Of a stretch of 64,000 nt of DNA, positions 8,096 to 16,985 are shown in pieces (positions within the stretch are counted from its first letter, which is position 1; every line of letters starts with the position of its first letter). This stretch comes from Streptomyces sp. CB01201. GTDB taxonomy: Bacteria > Actinomycetota > Actinomycetes > Streptomycetales > Streptomycetaceae. The notes below the pieces were generated by a model. It was not told where the DNA came from, searched no databases, and saw nothing but the letters and a program-made list of their open reading frames with translations. The stretch is from assembly GCF_002803085.1 (NCBI RefSeq), contig NZ_NNBJ01000009.1, forward strand, positions 1-64,000. The letters run 5' to 3'. The position numbers and the translations under genes are program-made.

Positions 8096-8312
8096 GTGGG
8101 TGCTCTCGACCTCGTACACCCGTCCGAGCCCGGTCTCCTCGTCATCGATATCGCCGACGACGACACGACCGCCCACGCCGCTGTCAGCGCCTCTGGACGC
8201 CGTATGGGCGACGTCCGCCGGCCCACCCATTGCGTCCCGGACAACCAGGCGCCTACCTAAGCCTGTTCACGGACCTACGGCCTCAGAGCCCAGAGGCCGA
8301 CCGACGCCGGAA
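8096..8312 (+). pseudogene. DUF6207-like remnant with two frameshifts
   Basis: In one frame the DNA reads VHPSEPGLLVIDIADDDTTAHAA, in the next AVWATSAGPPIASRTTR, and in the third PGQPGAYLSLFTDLRPQ. Joined in order, these match the layout of the small Streptomyces DUF6207 family (EPGLxVxDIxAxD..., WATxxAxxTTR, GEPGVRLxxxLDLRQ). Two frame changes, near 8195 and 8250, break the gene. The function of the family is unknown. Two sequencing errors in a short span are less likely than decay, but possible. Confidence 0.5.
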
Positions 8313-8392
8313 CAGCTCAGCAGAAAGCGACTCCCGACACGGTCCTGAGCACCTACCGTGGAACCTCTCTGCCGCCCTCTTGGAGGTCTGCC

Positions 8393-8497
8393 ATGGAGTG
8401 GAAGCACCGTAGTCCGATCGGTGACGACGGGCAGCAGCCCGGCCGACCGATCCCGCCCCCCGCACCCACGCCGCCGCCCGCACCGCCGAAGAAGTAG
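8393..8497 (+). CDS. 34-residue proline-rich peptide, RiPP-precursor candidate
   Basis: A TTGGAGG ribosome-binding site lies 6 nt before an ATG that opens a 34-codon frame. The first part is polar (MEWKHRSPIGDDG). The second half is built from Pro, Ala and Thr and ends PPKK. Three bases after the stop comes the ATG of a PIMT-like methyltransferase, so the two genes must be co-transcribed and are probably coupled. Short genes in this position next to isoaspartyl-type methyltransferases include precursors of ribosomal peptides, but I do not recognise this peptide family and no ATP-grasp or lanthipeptide enzyme is present. It could instead be a leader peptide. Confidence 0.6.
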   Translation: MEWKHRSPIGDDGQQPGRPIPPPAPTPPPAPPKK

Positions 8498-8499
8498 CC

Positions 8500-9780
8500 A
8501 TGGCCGTCCCGGTATCCGATCACGTGTCCCGTCTGATCGCCCACCTGGGCGGGCCGCTCGGCACCACCCTGCCGCCCGTGCTCGCCGACGCGGTGCGCGC
8601 GGTGCCGCGGCACCTGTTCCTCCCCGACCGCATCTGGATCCGTGACGGGAACGGGGGCTACCTGGCAGTCGACCGCACGGCCGATCCCGAGGCGTGGTGG
8701 TCGGCGGTGTACAGCGACCAGCCTCTCGTCACGCAGTTCACCGACGGTGTCCCGTCGTCATCGGCGTCAATGCCGTCGATGGTCCTCTACCAGCTAGCCC
8801 TGGCCGGCCTCGTAGACCGCCGCCTCCCCCGTGCCGGAACCGGCGACACCGACAAGCACGGTAAGGGCGCGCTGCACGTCCTTGAGCTGGGCGCGGGCAC
8901 CGGCTTCAACGCGGGCCTGCTGTGCGCGCTCCTCGGCCAGGCCGCGGTGACGACCGTCGACCTCGACCCAGATCTCGTGGCCCAGGCAGCCGCGAACCTG
9001 AAGACCGCCGGCTGCACACCGACCGTCGTCCTGGGCGACGCCGCCCAGGGTTGGCTGCCCGGCGCCCCGTACGACTTGATCCTCGCGACGTTCTCCGTCG
9101 ACAGGATCCCCGACCCATGGCGGGCCCAACTCGCCCCCACAGGACGCATCGTGACACCCTGGTATTCGGACTGGACCGCGTACGGCATGCTCACCCTCAC
9201 CACAGCTGCCGGCGGGGCGGCGCAGGGCCGCTTCCACCCCCACGGTTCCTACATGGTCATGCGCACCCCCAACGCCCAGAACGCCACGGAGCCGGTCCCC
9301 AGCACGACAGCAACGGCCAACGTGCCCCTCGCGACACTGGACATGGGCGCGACCACCGACGCGACGACATCCGGACCTCCAGCCCCCTCAGTCCCCCCGC
9401 CGACCGCGGGCCCGCGCCGGACCCGGCTCTCACCCTGGACCGTCACCGCCGACCCCGACACCCAATTCCACCTCGGCCTCACCGTCCCCCACACCTCCTA
9501 CGAGTGGGACACCACCGCCCAGCACGCCCCCATCCGATTCGCCCTCTACAGTGCCGACGGCTCCACCGCGACCGTCGACCACGACGGCATCCACCCCGAC
9601 GAGTTCAGCGTCACCCAGACTGGACCCCGCGCGCTGTGGACCGAGACGGAGACCGCGTACGCCCGCTGGGAGCAGCTCGGCCGCCCCACCGCCGACCGGC
9701 ACGGCCTGACAGTGACGCCCGACGGTACTCACTGCGTGTGGCTCGACCGGCCCGACACGGTCATCACCACTCTGCGCTAG
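8500..9780 (+). CDS. PIMT-like methyltransferase, two-domain
   Basis: The 426-aa product has an N-terminal domain resembling protein-L-isoaspartate O-methyltransferase: RAVPRHLFLP, the substrate-loop-like VPSSSASMPSMV (residues 84-95) and the SAM motif VLELGAGTGFNAGLL (127-141). A Pro/Thr-rich linker follows (about 255-310). The C-terminal domain of about 110 aa (WTVTADPDTQFHLGLTVPHTSYEWDT...) is seen in the long actinobacterial methyltransferases linked to peptide-maturation systems. It presumably methylates a carboxyl or isoaspartate group of a peptide or protein. The adjacent 34-residue peptide is the obvious candidate substrate, by inference from position only. Confidence 0.8.
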   Translation: MAVPVSDHVSRLIAHLGGPLGTTLPPVLADAVRAVPRHLFLPDRIWIRDGNGGYLAVDRTADPEAWWSAVYSDQPLVTQFTDGVPSSSASMPSMVLYQLALAGLVDRRLPRAGTGDTDKHGKGALHVLELGAGTGFNAGLLCALLGQAAVTTVDLDPDLVAQAAANLKTAGCTPTVVLGDAAQGWLPGAPYDLILATFSVDRIPDPWRAQLAPTGRIVTPWYSDWTAYGMLTLTTAAGGAAQGRFHPHGSYMVMRTPNAQNATEPVPSTTATANVPLATLDMGATTDATTSGPPAPSVPPPTAGPRRTRLSPWTVTADPDTQFHLGLTVPHTSYEWDTTAQHAPIRFALYSADGSTATVDHDGIHPDEFSVTQTGPRALWTETETAYARWEQLGRPTADRHGLTVTPDGTHCVWLDRPDTVITTLR

Positions 9781-10090
9781 CTGCGCTCAGGCCCAGAAAA
9801 GGAGCCCGACGCTCCCGACTGGCCCGAAGAGACACCCGTCGCCCGGGTGTGCAGCAGCCTTTCGGCGCCGGCAAATACCCGAGTGCCACCACCGGCACTC
9901 GACGTCCGGGGGAATCCTCGGAGCCGGACGCCGTGGACTCCGGCACCTGGTGTCTTGCGGCCGTCGCACGACATGCCGGCACCCCGTCACCCGGGACTAG
10001 GCCGAGCACCCCGGCACGCGCGCGAGGGTGCGGAGAGTCTGCTGGGACCCGGTGGGCCGGATGCCTCGGCAAAGTCCGTGGGGCCGGGTG
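9781..10090. other. Gap without a recognisable gene
   Basis: Nothing supported is seen. It separates the methyltransferase from the convergent VOC gene. Confidence 0.5.
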
Positions 10091-10507
10091 TCAGGGCGCG
10101 GGCGCGAAGAGCTCCAGGGCGATGTTGTCCGGGTCCCTGAATTCCAGGATGAAGCCGACTCCGATGTCCTTGATGCCCTCGTGCCGGACACCCTCTTCAT
10201 CGAGTACCCGCACCGCCGATTCCAGCTCCTCACGGCCGCCGACCGCGAAGCTGAGATGGTCGAGGCCGGTGCGGTCCTCGTCGAAACGGTCCTTGGCAAC
10301 GGGGCGCAGCCCGAACAGGGAATCCCCGAGCTGGTAGAGGACTCCCCCGTAGAGGAAGGAAAGATCCTGCCGCGTCTTCTCATCGGCGTCGGGCGGCAGT
10401 TGCACAGCCACCGGCAGCCCGAGGATCTTGTCGTAGAACGCGCGGGATCGGTCGATGTCCGTCACCGTGAGGCGGACGTGGGCGTAGCCGCGAGGTTTGA
10501 TGGTCAT
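10091..10507 (-). CDS. VOC-family (glyoxalase/dioxygenase fold) protein
   Basis: The 138-aa product is a single vicinal-oxygen-chelate fold: YAHVRLTVTDIDRSRAFYDKILGLPV in the first half, and GLDHLSFAVGGREELESAVRVLDEEGV...GFILEFRDPDNIALELFAP in the second. Potential metal ligands His10, His83 and Glu132 fit the family pattern. Substrates range from methylglyoxal to antibiotics and cannot be named here. The ATG at 10507 opens the conserved beta strand. It appears monocistronic. Confidence 0.85.
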   Translation of the reverse strand: MTIKPRGYAHVRLTVTDIDRSRAFYDKILGLPVAVQLPPDADEKTRQDLSFLYGGVLYQLGDSLFGLRPVAKDRFDEDRTGLDHLSFAVGGREELESAVRVLDEEGVRHEGIKDIGVGFILEFRDPDNIALELFAPAP

Positions 10508-10804
10508 GGCTCATGCTCCGTCACGCCGCCCGCTGGCCGCGGAAACGCCGCGCCGAACCCCACGGGAGATGTTCAGCCCACGGCTGTGCGGACCTGTGAC
10601 ACCCCAGAGGTACCCAGCGAAAGCGCGTGAGGGCGAGCAGCATGAAGGCCCCGGTTATCAGACATGCGCAGGTGGGAGCGGAGGGCCGAGCGTGGACGAC
10701 GGGCCACGCGGCGCTCGTTGGGACGCCGCTCGGCGCGGCGCGTTCCCGAAGAGGTCGCGCACGGCGGTCGCCGTGGCTGCATACACGTCGTAGAGCGCTC
10801 CGAA
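10508..10804. other. Gap without a recognisable gene
   Basis: Broken frames only. A coding-like minus-strand trace (FGALYDVYAATATAVRDLFG, near 10735-10800) continues past the stop of the 54-codon frame at 10805, suggesting that both pieces come from one decayed gene. Confidence 0.35.
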
Positions 10805-10969
10805 TCAGAGGTACCAGTCCTGGTGAGGCGTACGCAGATCGACCACGCAATCCTCGACTTCGACCATCCCGTTCGCTTCGGTAGCCAGATCCCGGCAGAG
10901 ATGGGCCGCTTCTGCGCCCAGACCAAGGCAACGGGCCAGTTTTGAGCCACGAAGCGGCGGGACGTCCAC
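10805..10969 (-). pseudogene. Short frame, probably part of a decayed gene
   Basis: A 54-codon minus-strand frame from GTG at 10969 reads in part LARCLGLGAEAAHLCRDLAT and MVEVEDCVVDLRTPHQDWYL before a TGA. The composition looks coding, and the same frame is coding-like beyond the stop. I do not recognise the family. It could be a complete small gene or a fragment with a nonsense codon. Confidence 0.35.
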
Positions 10970-11150
10970 AGCCTGCCCGGAGCCCTCAGCCTTGCCCGAT
11001 CCTACGAATGATCAGATCCGACCCGCTGGAGAGGCGGCACAGGTGAGTCCGCGATTTGTATACAAGTCGACGGACTGGCCCTCGATGCCTCGTTGTGCCC
11101 TCTGCGATGCCCTTGAGCCCTTTCTGCTCAGGGGGGCTATGCGCCTCCGT

Positions 11151-12560
11151 TCATGGGGCTATGCGCCAGCGTTGTTGGTCGGCGGGGAGTGCTCCGCAGG
11201 GGCGGGCCTCGATCACCTGGAGGTGCTGCGTGTCGTTCGGCGTCAGGTCGGACATGCACCACTTGTTGTCCTTGCTGACCAGGCGGACAAAACCATCCGC
11301 CGCCCCGTCGATGGGCTGGATCGACCACTTCTGGCTGCTGGCCATCTGCCCGTCCGTGAGGCTTGACTCACCACCCGAGGGCTCCCACATCCGCACCATG
11401 TTCCCCTCCCTCTTGCTGTCCGCGACAAGCTTCGGTTCGGTCGAGGAGGTGAGGGCGAACTCGTCCTGCGGCAGCGGCCGGACGTACCACTTCTGGTCCC
11501 ATGTGGGCTGGTCCGGGCTGTCGGGCGCCGCATAGACGTAGAGATCCCCGAAAGGCCACTGACCCGCCGTCGTCGTCAGGTACATGCCGAGTCCGGACTG
11601 AATGCGAACCGGTTTCGTCAGGTCGTACTGGGGCTTCTCCGGACCGCCGCCACCACTGTCGGAGCCGCCGCTTTCCGGCTTGGGCGGCGCGGACGCCGGG
11701 GCTGATGGCGGTGGGGCCGGCCGGGTCGATGGGGTGGGCGGCGGCGGCGACGGCGCACTCTGGGAGCTCTTTGGAAGGGGGGTCTGCCGCGCGGGTGCCT
11801 GTTCCGCGGCCTGGGACTTGACGCCGGTGTCGTGCCGCAGCCAGATCATCACGAACACCACGAGCAGTGCCAGCAGGATCGAACCGACCGCGAGGACCCA
11901 GCGCGGGAACACGGACGGCTGGAGGTAGGTGCCGCGCAGCTCCTGCGGAGCCGCGTCACCGGACCTCAACACCCCCACCGTGAAGGGGTGTTGACGCGTT
12001 CCGCCGAACCAGCTCACGTTCACCGCGGTCAGCTCCACCTCGGCGAAACCGGCCCGGCCGGGATCGACCTGCACCGCGGTGGGGTTCGCCTCGACGTTGG
12101 CGGCGTCACCGTTGTCGCGGGTCGAGAACGACGCCGTCAGCGGCTGGTTGCCGAGATTGTCGACGGCGAGCCGGCCGCGCGCCCGACGCCGGCCCCGCAC
12201 CGAGCGCGGCACCAGCTCGGCACGCATCTCGGCGAACGGACCGACGGTGAGCCGCCCCTCGACGACATCGGCCTCATGAGGGTGCTCACGCGGATCGACC
12301 CGGATACCGAACACACTCGGCCCGGCGATCGCGTCCGAGGTGCGCGGCGGCGCGAACGTGATGTCGGCGGTGCCCTCCGCCCCGGGATAGAGCCGCAGCA
12401 CGGCCGGCTCGACACGCGCCCACCCGGCCGCGTCACCGACCACCGTAAGCCGGTACTCCTCGACGGTGTCCCCCGTATTGCGCACCCGCAGCCTGACGGC
12501 GGCGCTGTCACCGGGGGCGACGGTGGTGGCGGGGGGCTCCAGGGCAGTCCACATACTCAT
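11151..12560 (-). CDS. Membrane protein with Ig-like domains and a trefoil-like tail
   Basis: The 469-aa product starts with two bacterial Ig-like domains (residues 1-215: VRLRVRNTGDTVEEYRLTVVG, then AVDNLGNQPLTASFS). One membrane helix follows (about 222-243, VLAVGSILLALLVVFVMIWL), then a long Pro/Ser-rich spacer (255-310). The C-terminal 150 aa (KPVRIQSGLGMYLTTTAG...QKWSIQPI...QQRWRIAP) have QxW-type repeats like a ricin-type beta-trefoil. Proteins with this N-terminal architecture (MSMWTALEP...) are, from memory, often found beside actinobacterial contractile-injection-like clusters. No such cluster is seen here. The topology suggests a cytoplasmic Ig part and an extracellular lectin-like part, or the reverse. 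Confidence 0.7.
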   Translation of the reverse strand: MSMWTALEPPATTVAPGDSAAVRLRVRNTGDTVEEYRLTVVGDAAGWARVEPAVLRLYPGAEGTADITFAPPRTSDAIAGPSVFGIRVDPREHPHEADVVEGRLTVGPFAEMRAELVPRSVRGRRRARGRLAVDNLGNQPLTASFSTRDNGDAANVEANPTAVQVDPGRAGFAEVELTAVNVSWFGGTRQHPFTVGVLRSGDAAPQELRGTYLQPSVFPRWVLAVGSILLALLVVFVMIWLRHDTGVKSQAAEQAPARQTPLPKSSQSAPSPPPPTPSTRPAPPPSAPASAPPKPESGGSDSGGGGPEKPQYDLTKPVRIQSGLGMYLTTTAGQWPFGDLYVYAAPDSPDQPTWDQKWYVRPLPQDEFALTSSTEPKLVADSKREGNMVRMWEPSGGESSLTDGQMASSQKWSIQPIDGAADGFVRLVSKDNKWCMSDLTPNDTQHLQVIEARPCGALPADQQRWRIAP

Positions 12561-12649
12561 CCAATTCGCGCAGGGCCTTCTTCGGGTATGACGGCCCTGC
12601 TGGTCGCTGAGCTACTGTCAATGGGTGGCCGGAGAACACCCTTTGTGCG

Positions 12650-12689
12650 TTGGCCAGTTGGCCAGTTGGCCAGTTGGCTAGTTGGCTGA
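12650..12689 (+). repeat. Five tandem 8-bp repeats
   Basis: The unit TTGGCCAG occurs three times, then TTGGCTAG and TTGGCTGA, all in register. The array sits 90 bp before the start of the minus-strand membrane protein gene, in its promoter region. It could be a slippage-prone (phase-variable) tract or a spacer. Confidence 0.85.
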
Positions 12690-12739
12690 AGCCTGTTCCT
12701 GGCCCGGACCGGCCCCCCCTGCACGCGTCGCCTTGCTGA

Positions 12740-13075
12740 TCATGGCCGTGGAGCCGGCCTCCTGCGGATACTTGCCTCGTGCGCCGCTGGCGACGAGTGG
12801 ACCGGCGCCACAGGATTCCAGCTAGTCGCGTGTGTGGGGGGAGAGACCTGTACGTCGGTGCAGGCGCCCTCCATACCGCCGCCGGCGGACCAGTCGAGCG
12901 TGACGGTGCGAGTCTCGCCGGGAAACGTGATCAGGGCGTTCGCGGGCCGCGCGAGGCTCTCGCCGCGGGTGTCGAGGCTTCGAGTCAGATCGAAGATAAC
13001 GGCCTTGCCAGGCTTCAGGATGGTGAGGCGCAGCTGGGCGTGGCCGCGCCCGATGGGCTCAGGTGTGGCCGACAT
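12740..13075 (-). pseudogene. DUF4232-like C-terminal fragment
   Basis: The minus frame reads AQLRLTILKPGKAVIFDLTRS and ANALITFPGETRTVTLDWSAGGG...CTDVQVSPP, which resembles the core of small exported actinobacterial proteins of the DUF4232 type. The N-terminal signal peptide is absent. The stretch before it (to about 13130) is coding-like only in another frame. The assignment is weak. Confidence 0.3.
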
Positions 13076-13422
13076 CCTCTGCCGGGAATGGCGAAGACAG
13101 GGACGCCTTCGCAACGGTCATTGAGCATGAAAGCCCCTCTGTTAAACGGTAGTTGAGCACGGACACCGCAGTTCGTTCGGCCTTGCTCGATCAGCATGAA
13201 CCGACTGCTCGCCGGGACAACAGGGGCGTCGTCACCCCACGACACTGTTGTCACCATCCAGTGACATGACCACGCCGCCCGGCACCTGCCCGTAGAGCTT
13301 GGATTGGCCGAAGAGGGAGGCTCCAGAGCCGTACTCGTGCACTTATGTTGTCTCGCACTGCGAATGGCAGCCCTGGGAACACATGCCACCGTGCTGAAAC
13401 CCAGGACGCTCCACATAGGCCT
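13076..13422. other. Gap without a recognisable gene
   Basis: Only short overlapping frames are seen. A coding-like minus trace ending near 13130 may belong to the DUF4232-like fragment. Confidence 0.4.
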
Positions 13423-13835
13423 CTACGCATCGCAGGCCGGGATCGCGCGCACATCGGTGAAGATCGCGTCGGCGCTGTCGCTGGCCGCCATGCCCAGTGC
13501 CTCCCAGCTCCCCTCGACCGACCGGCAACCCGCCAAGCGGGAGTAGAGGCCGGTCCTGACGGCGAAGAGACGGCGGCCGTCGTCGGCCAGCACGGTCACC
13601 TGCGCGTTGGTGCAGCTGTGCGCCCCCGAGCAGTAGGGCTTGCGCCCAGTGGTCATCCAGCCGTCATCACGGAGCGAGGCAGTCAGTCCCGGCCCCGGCG
13701 GCTCGGTAGCCCCCTCCCAAAAAAAGTTCGCCGGAAGCAGCCACCAGCCCGCCCAGCTCGGCCAGGATCACGACCGCGACCGCGTCGGCATGCCTCTCCA
13801 CCTGGTGGTCCAGTGGGACCGAGCGGACTTCGCGC
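13423..13835 (-). pseudogene. Unrecognised coding remnant
   Basis: The minus strand is open from about 13835 to the stop at 13423. It reads in part HADAVAVVILAELGGLVAAS, then GLTASLRDDGWMTTGRKPYC and ADDGRRLFAVRTGLYSRLAG. The codon pattern looks coding, but no start codon opens the long form. The first available start is at 13656. I do not recognise the family. It looks like the C-terminal part of a lost gene. Confidence 0.3.
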
Positions 13836-14050
13836 GCTGCAATGGGGCGTTGGTGGCCACCGCGTCGACAGGCACTTCATGAACCGGCTGCTCGCCAGCA
13901 TCAACAACCGCACCCGTCGCCATCCGGGACAGCGGGTCCCGGTTGGCTGCCGCAGGGTGCCGCGCACCCCATCACAGGGCCTCTGGTTAATCCGAGAGTC
14001 CGAAGGTGTGGACGACTGTAGCCCTCCCCCAGCGGGGACGTTCCCTCCTC

Positions 14051-14686
14051 CTACCCGCGCTTGAGTGAGTCGAGGATGAGTGAGAGGCCGAAGTCGAAGC
14101 GTTCCGCGAAGTCGATGTCCTCCATATACGGCGCCACACGCTGGAGGGAGGGGTACGCGCCCGTACTCAGTGCCGCCGACAGGGTGTGCTGCGTCTGGCT
14201 CTGCAATGCCTGTTCTTCCTGGGTGAGGGCCAGGGTCAGATACAGCACCGTCCACAGGGCCCAGGCCGCGTCCCGCTCCTTCAGGCCGCCACCGAGCAGT
14301 GCCTCCAGCATCGTGTCGGCGAACCGCAGCGTGCCGGGTTCGGCGGCGTAGGTGCCGGTCACCAGGGCTGCACCGTCGCGGTGGGCCAGCAGGGCGGCCC
14401 GGTAGCGGTGGGCGAGTTCGCGAACTCGCTCGGCCCAGTCGTCGGGCAGGCCGTCCAGAGGCACTTCGGCGGCGATCGCATCGGCCATCAGTTCCAGCAG
14501 CCGTGACTTCGTTTTGGCGTGCCACAGCACCGTGTTCATGCGGACACCGAGCCGGTCGGCGGTGCCGCGCACGGAGACGGCGTCCGCCCCCCGCTCGTCG
14601 AGCAGCCCCAGAGCGGCCCTCACTACAGCTTCGGGCCCGAGCTTGGTCCGGCCGCCGTCGTTCCCACTTGCCTGATCCTTGGTCAC
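14051..14686 (-). CDS. TetR-family repressor, divergent from a monooxygenase
   Basis: The 211-aa product has an N-terminal TetR helix-turn-helix (residues about 17-62: LGPEAVVRAALGLLDERGADAVSVRGTADRLGVRMNTVLWHAKTKSRLLELM). The NTVLWHAKTK recognition stretch and the C-terminal domain (WAERVRELAHRYRAALLAHRDGAALVTGTY...) resemble the TetR C-terminal class that includes tetracycline-type repressors. It reads divergently from an FAD monooxygenase. A TTGGTCG-C-CGACCAA palindrome in the shared intergenic region is its likely operator. Regulation of the monooxygenase is inferred from layout. Confidence 0.88.
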   Translation of the reverse strand: MTKDQASGNDGGRTKLGPEAVVRAALGLLDERGADAVSVRGTADRLGVRMNTVLWHAKTKSRLLELMADAIAAEVPLDGLPDDWAERVRELAHRYRAALLAHRDGAALVTGTYAAEPGTLRFADTMLEALLGGGLKERDAAWALWTVLYLTLALTQEEQALQSQTQHTLSAALSTGAYPSLQRVAPYMEDIDFAERFDFGLSLILDSLKRG

Positions 14687-14712
14687 TGACCTAGCTTACG
14701 GGAAGCAAGTCA

Positions 14713-14727
14713 TTGGTCGCCGACCAA
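14713..14727. promoter_or_regulatory. Palindromic TetR operator candidate
   Basis: A perfect 7-bp inverted repeat with a single central base (TTGGTCG, C, CGACCAA) lies between the divergent tetR and monooxygenase genes, 26 bp from the tetR start. Confidence 0.6.
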
Positions 14728-14848
14728 GGGCGAGTTGGTGGCCGCTCAGAAGGAGGGGCCGTGACGCGAGGGGTGAACACGTCAGATGGCACGAGCTGAT
14801 CTCACGAGTGGCACGAGCGGGACAGGCACAAGGGACGGGAGGAGCGCG

Positions 14849-16297
14849 ATGGACCGTGTCGTCATCGTCGGGGCGGGGCCCGTGGGGCTGTGGCTCGCGG
14901 CCGAACTACGCCTGCGGGACGTACCGGTGACCGTTCTGGAGGCGCGCAGGCATCCCGACCCGCACTCACGGGCCCTGACCGTGCATCCCCGGACTCTGGA
15001 GGTGCTGGACTGCCGGGGCACGGTCGAACCGTTCCTCGCGGACGGCGTACGCATCCCGAACGGCCACTTCGCCGCGCTCCAAGAACGGATGGACTTCGCC
15101 CCGCTGGACACTCCTTTCCCGTTCACGCTCGCACTCCCCCAGGCCCGCACCGAGGAGCTGCTCGCCGCGCACGCGACGGCCCTCGGCGTCGAGGTTCTGC
15201 GCGAACACCGGGTCACCGACCTCAGGCAGGAACCGGACCACGTCGACGTGACCGTCGAGGGCCCGCGCGGCAGCGAACGGATACGAGCGGCGTACGCGGT
15301 GGGCTGCGACGGCACCCGCAGCACGGTGCGCCAGGCCGCGGGCATCGACTTTCCCGGCACGTCCGCGACCCTGTGGGCCTGGCTCGGGGACGTGATCCTC
15401 GACGCGCCGCCCGCCACACCGCAGTTCTCGGGACCGCACGGCAACCTGATGGTCTTCCCGCTCCCGGACGGCGTCAGCCGGATCGTGGGCAACGATCCGG
15501 AAAGCCTGCGTCCGGAGCATCGCGGCGAGCTGACCCTCGACGAACTACGCGCCAGGGTCGTCCGCATCGCGGGCACCGACTTCGCCATGCGCGACCCACG
15601 CTGGCTCTCGCGGTTCGGCAACGCCGCCCGCCAGGCAGCCCACTACCGCAAGGGCCGGGTGCTACTGGCCGGCGATTCGGCACACACGCACTTTCCCGCC
15701 GGCGGCCCGGGGCTGAATGTCGGAATCCAGGACGCTACCGCCCTGGGCTGGCGACTGGCCGCCGTCTTCCACGGCTCGGCACCGGACGCACTGCTCGACG
15801 TCTACCACGCGGAACGCCACCCCGTGGGAGCCGAACTCCTGCTGCACACCCAGGCGCAGGCCGGATTGATGACGACATACTCCGCCGAAGGCCATGCGCT
15901 ACGCACGCTGCTCGGACAGCTCATCACCACCGTCCCGGACTTCAGTCTGACCCTGGCGGAACGCCTCTCAGGACTGTCCGTCGCCTATCCACCGGCCGAT
16001 GAGAGCGCTCACCCCCTGACCGGGCGGCGTGCACCAGATCTTCAACTCAGCAGCGGAAGAAGGCTGTTCGAGCTTCTTCGAGGCGGACGCCACGTGCTGC
16101 TCGACCTCACCGGCGAAGGCAGCGCCGTCATCGCAGGCTCCCAAGGGAACGCCGACTTCCACAGCGCGCGGCTCACCACCCCACGCCCCGCCTGGTCGGC
16201 TGTCCGCTCGGCTCTCATCCGCCCGGACGGTCACGTCGCTTGGGCCAGCGACGTGGAAAGCACCCGCCACGCACCCGTACACATGCACGCCGGCTGA
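14849..16297 (+). CDS. FAD-dependent aromatic-type monooxygenase
   Basis: The 482-aa product belongs to the class A flavin hydroxylases (PheA/TfdB/Rox-like). The dinucleotide fold is GAGPVG at residues 8-13, the DG motif is GCDGTRSTVR, and the second FAD motif is GRVLLAGDSAHTHFPAGGPGLNVGIQDA. A C-terminal thioredoxin-like domain without the catalytic cysteines closes it. These enzymes hydroxylate aromatic or polyketide substrates, and some inactivate rifampicin or tetracycline. Which applies here cannot be told. GGGAGGAG precedes the ATG at 14849, and this decides against the in-frame ATG at 14786. Control by the divergent TetR is likely. Confidence 0.88.
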   Translation: MDRVVIVGAGPVGLWLAAELRLRDVPVTVLEARRHPDPHSRALTVHPRTLEVLDCRGTVEPFLADGVRIPNGHFAALQERMDFAPLDTPFPFTLALPQARTEELLAAHATALGVEVLREHRVTDLRQEPDHVDVTVEGPRGSERIRAAYAVGCDGTRSTVRQAAGIDFPGTSATLWAWLGDVILDAPPATPQFSGPHGNLMVFPLPDGVSRIVGNDPESLRPEHRGELTLDELRARVVRIAGTDFAMRDPRWLSRFGNAARQAAHYRKGRVLLAGDSAHTHFPAGGPGLNVGIQDATALGWRLAAVFHGSAPDALLDVYHAERHPVGAELLLHTQAQAGLMTTYSAEGHALRTLLGQLITTVPDFSLTLAERLSGLSVAYPPADESAHPLTGRRAPDLQLSSGRRLFELLRGGRHVLLDLTGEGSAVIAGSQGNADFHSARLTTPRPAWSAVRSALIRPDGHVAWASDVESTRHAPVHMHAG

Positions 16298-16985
16298 CAC
16301 CGAGGCACCAGACCTTCCTGGCCCGTTGCCTCGAACCGGACCGGCCGCCGGACATGTCTGCGACTCCGACTGCAGGCGGCCGTGATCCCGGCCAGGCGCG
16401 GACGAGCTGCACAACCGGCCGGGAAGGCTGTATCCATAGACGGGGGACCGCGCGGACCACTCTGTGAAACCGATTCCGCTGCACGCCGCGCCAACTCGCC
16501 TCGCCGCCCCGACCATCACCGGATGGCGCATCGTGAGCTTGCACTGCGCACGGGCAGGCTCTGCAAACCATCGAGCGAGAAGGGCCCACGAGTGACTCCG
16601 CCGGAGCATCCGCGGCCTGCGGCTCGGGGCCTCTCGGGGCCAGGCGCCCAGCGCCACGCTACTCGCGGCACTCTTGATGTTCTTTGGATTTCCCGCGGCC
16701 GCGTTGGGGCCGGCCGCCATGTCATCAACTCGACCGCGTTGACTGCTCAGCCTCCTTTCGAGACCGTCCATGCGTCTGTGCGCCCCAAAGCTGATGCGCG
16801 TACGCCATCTTCCCTGTTGGGCACACGTGTTGACGTAGGCCGAACAGGGTTGGAAGCCTGCCGGGTCGGCGTACGTTCCGGGCGCCCGAGGATCGTCCGG
16901 TTGCGGGGAATCGGTGCCAGATCTGGCCCGGCGGGCGGACCTGGCTGTTCGGCCGGGCTCTCTCCTGCGGCTTCGGTGGGCGTCT
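16298..16985. other. Gap without a recognisable gene
   Basis: I see no supported gene or repeat. All frames here look like shadows. Confidence 0.5.

Noticed and set aside
12650..12689. CRISPR-like array
   Set aside because: The units are only 8 bp with no spacers. It is a simple tandem repeat.
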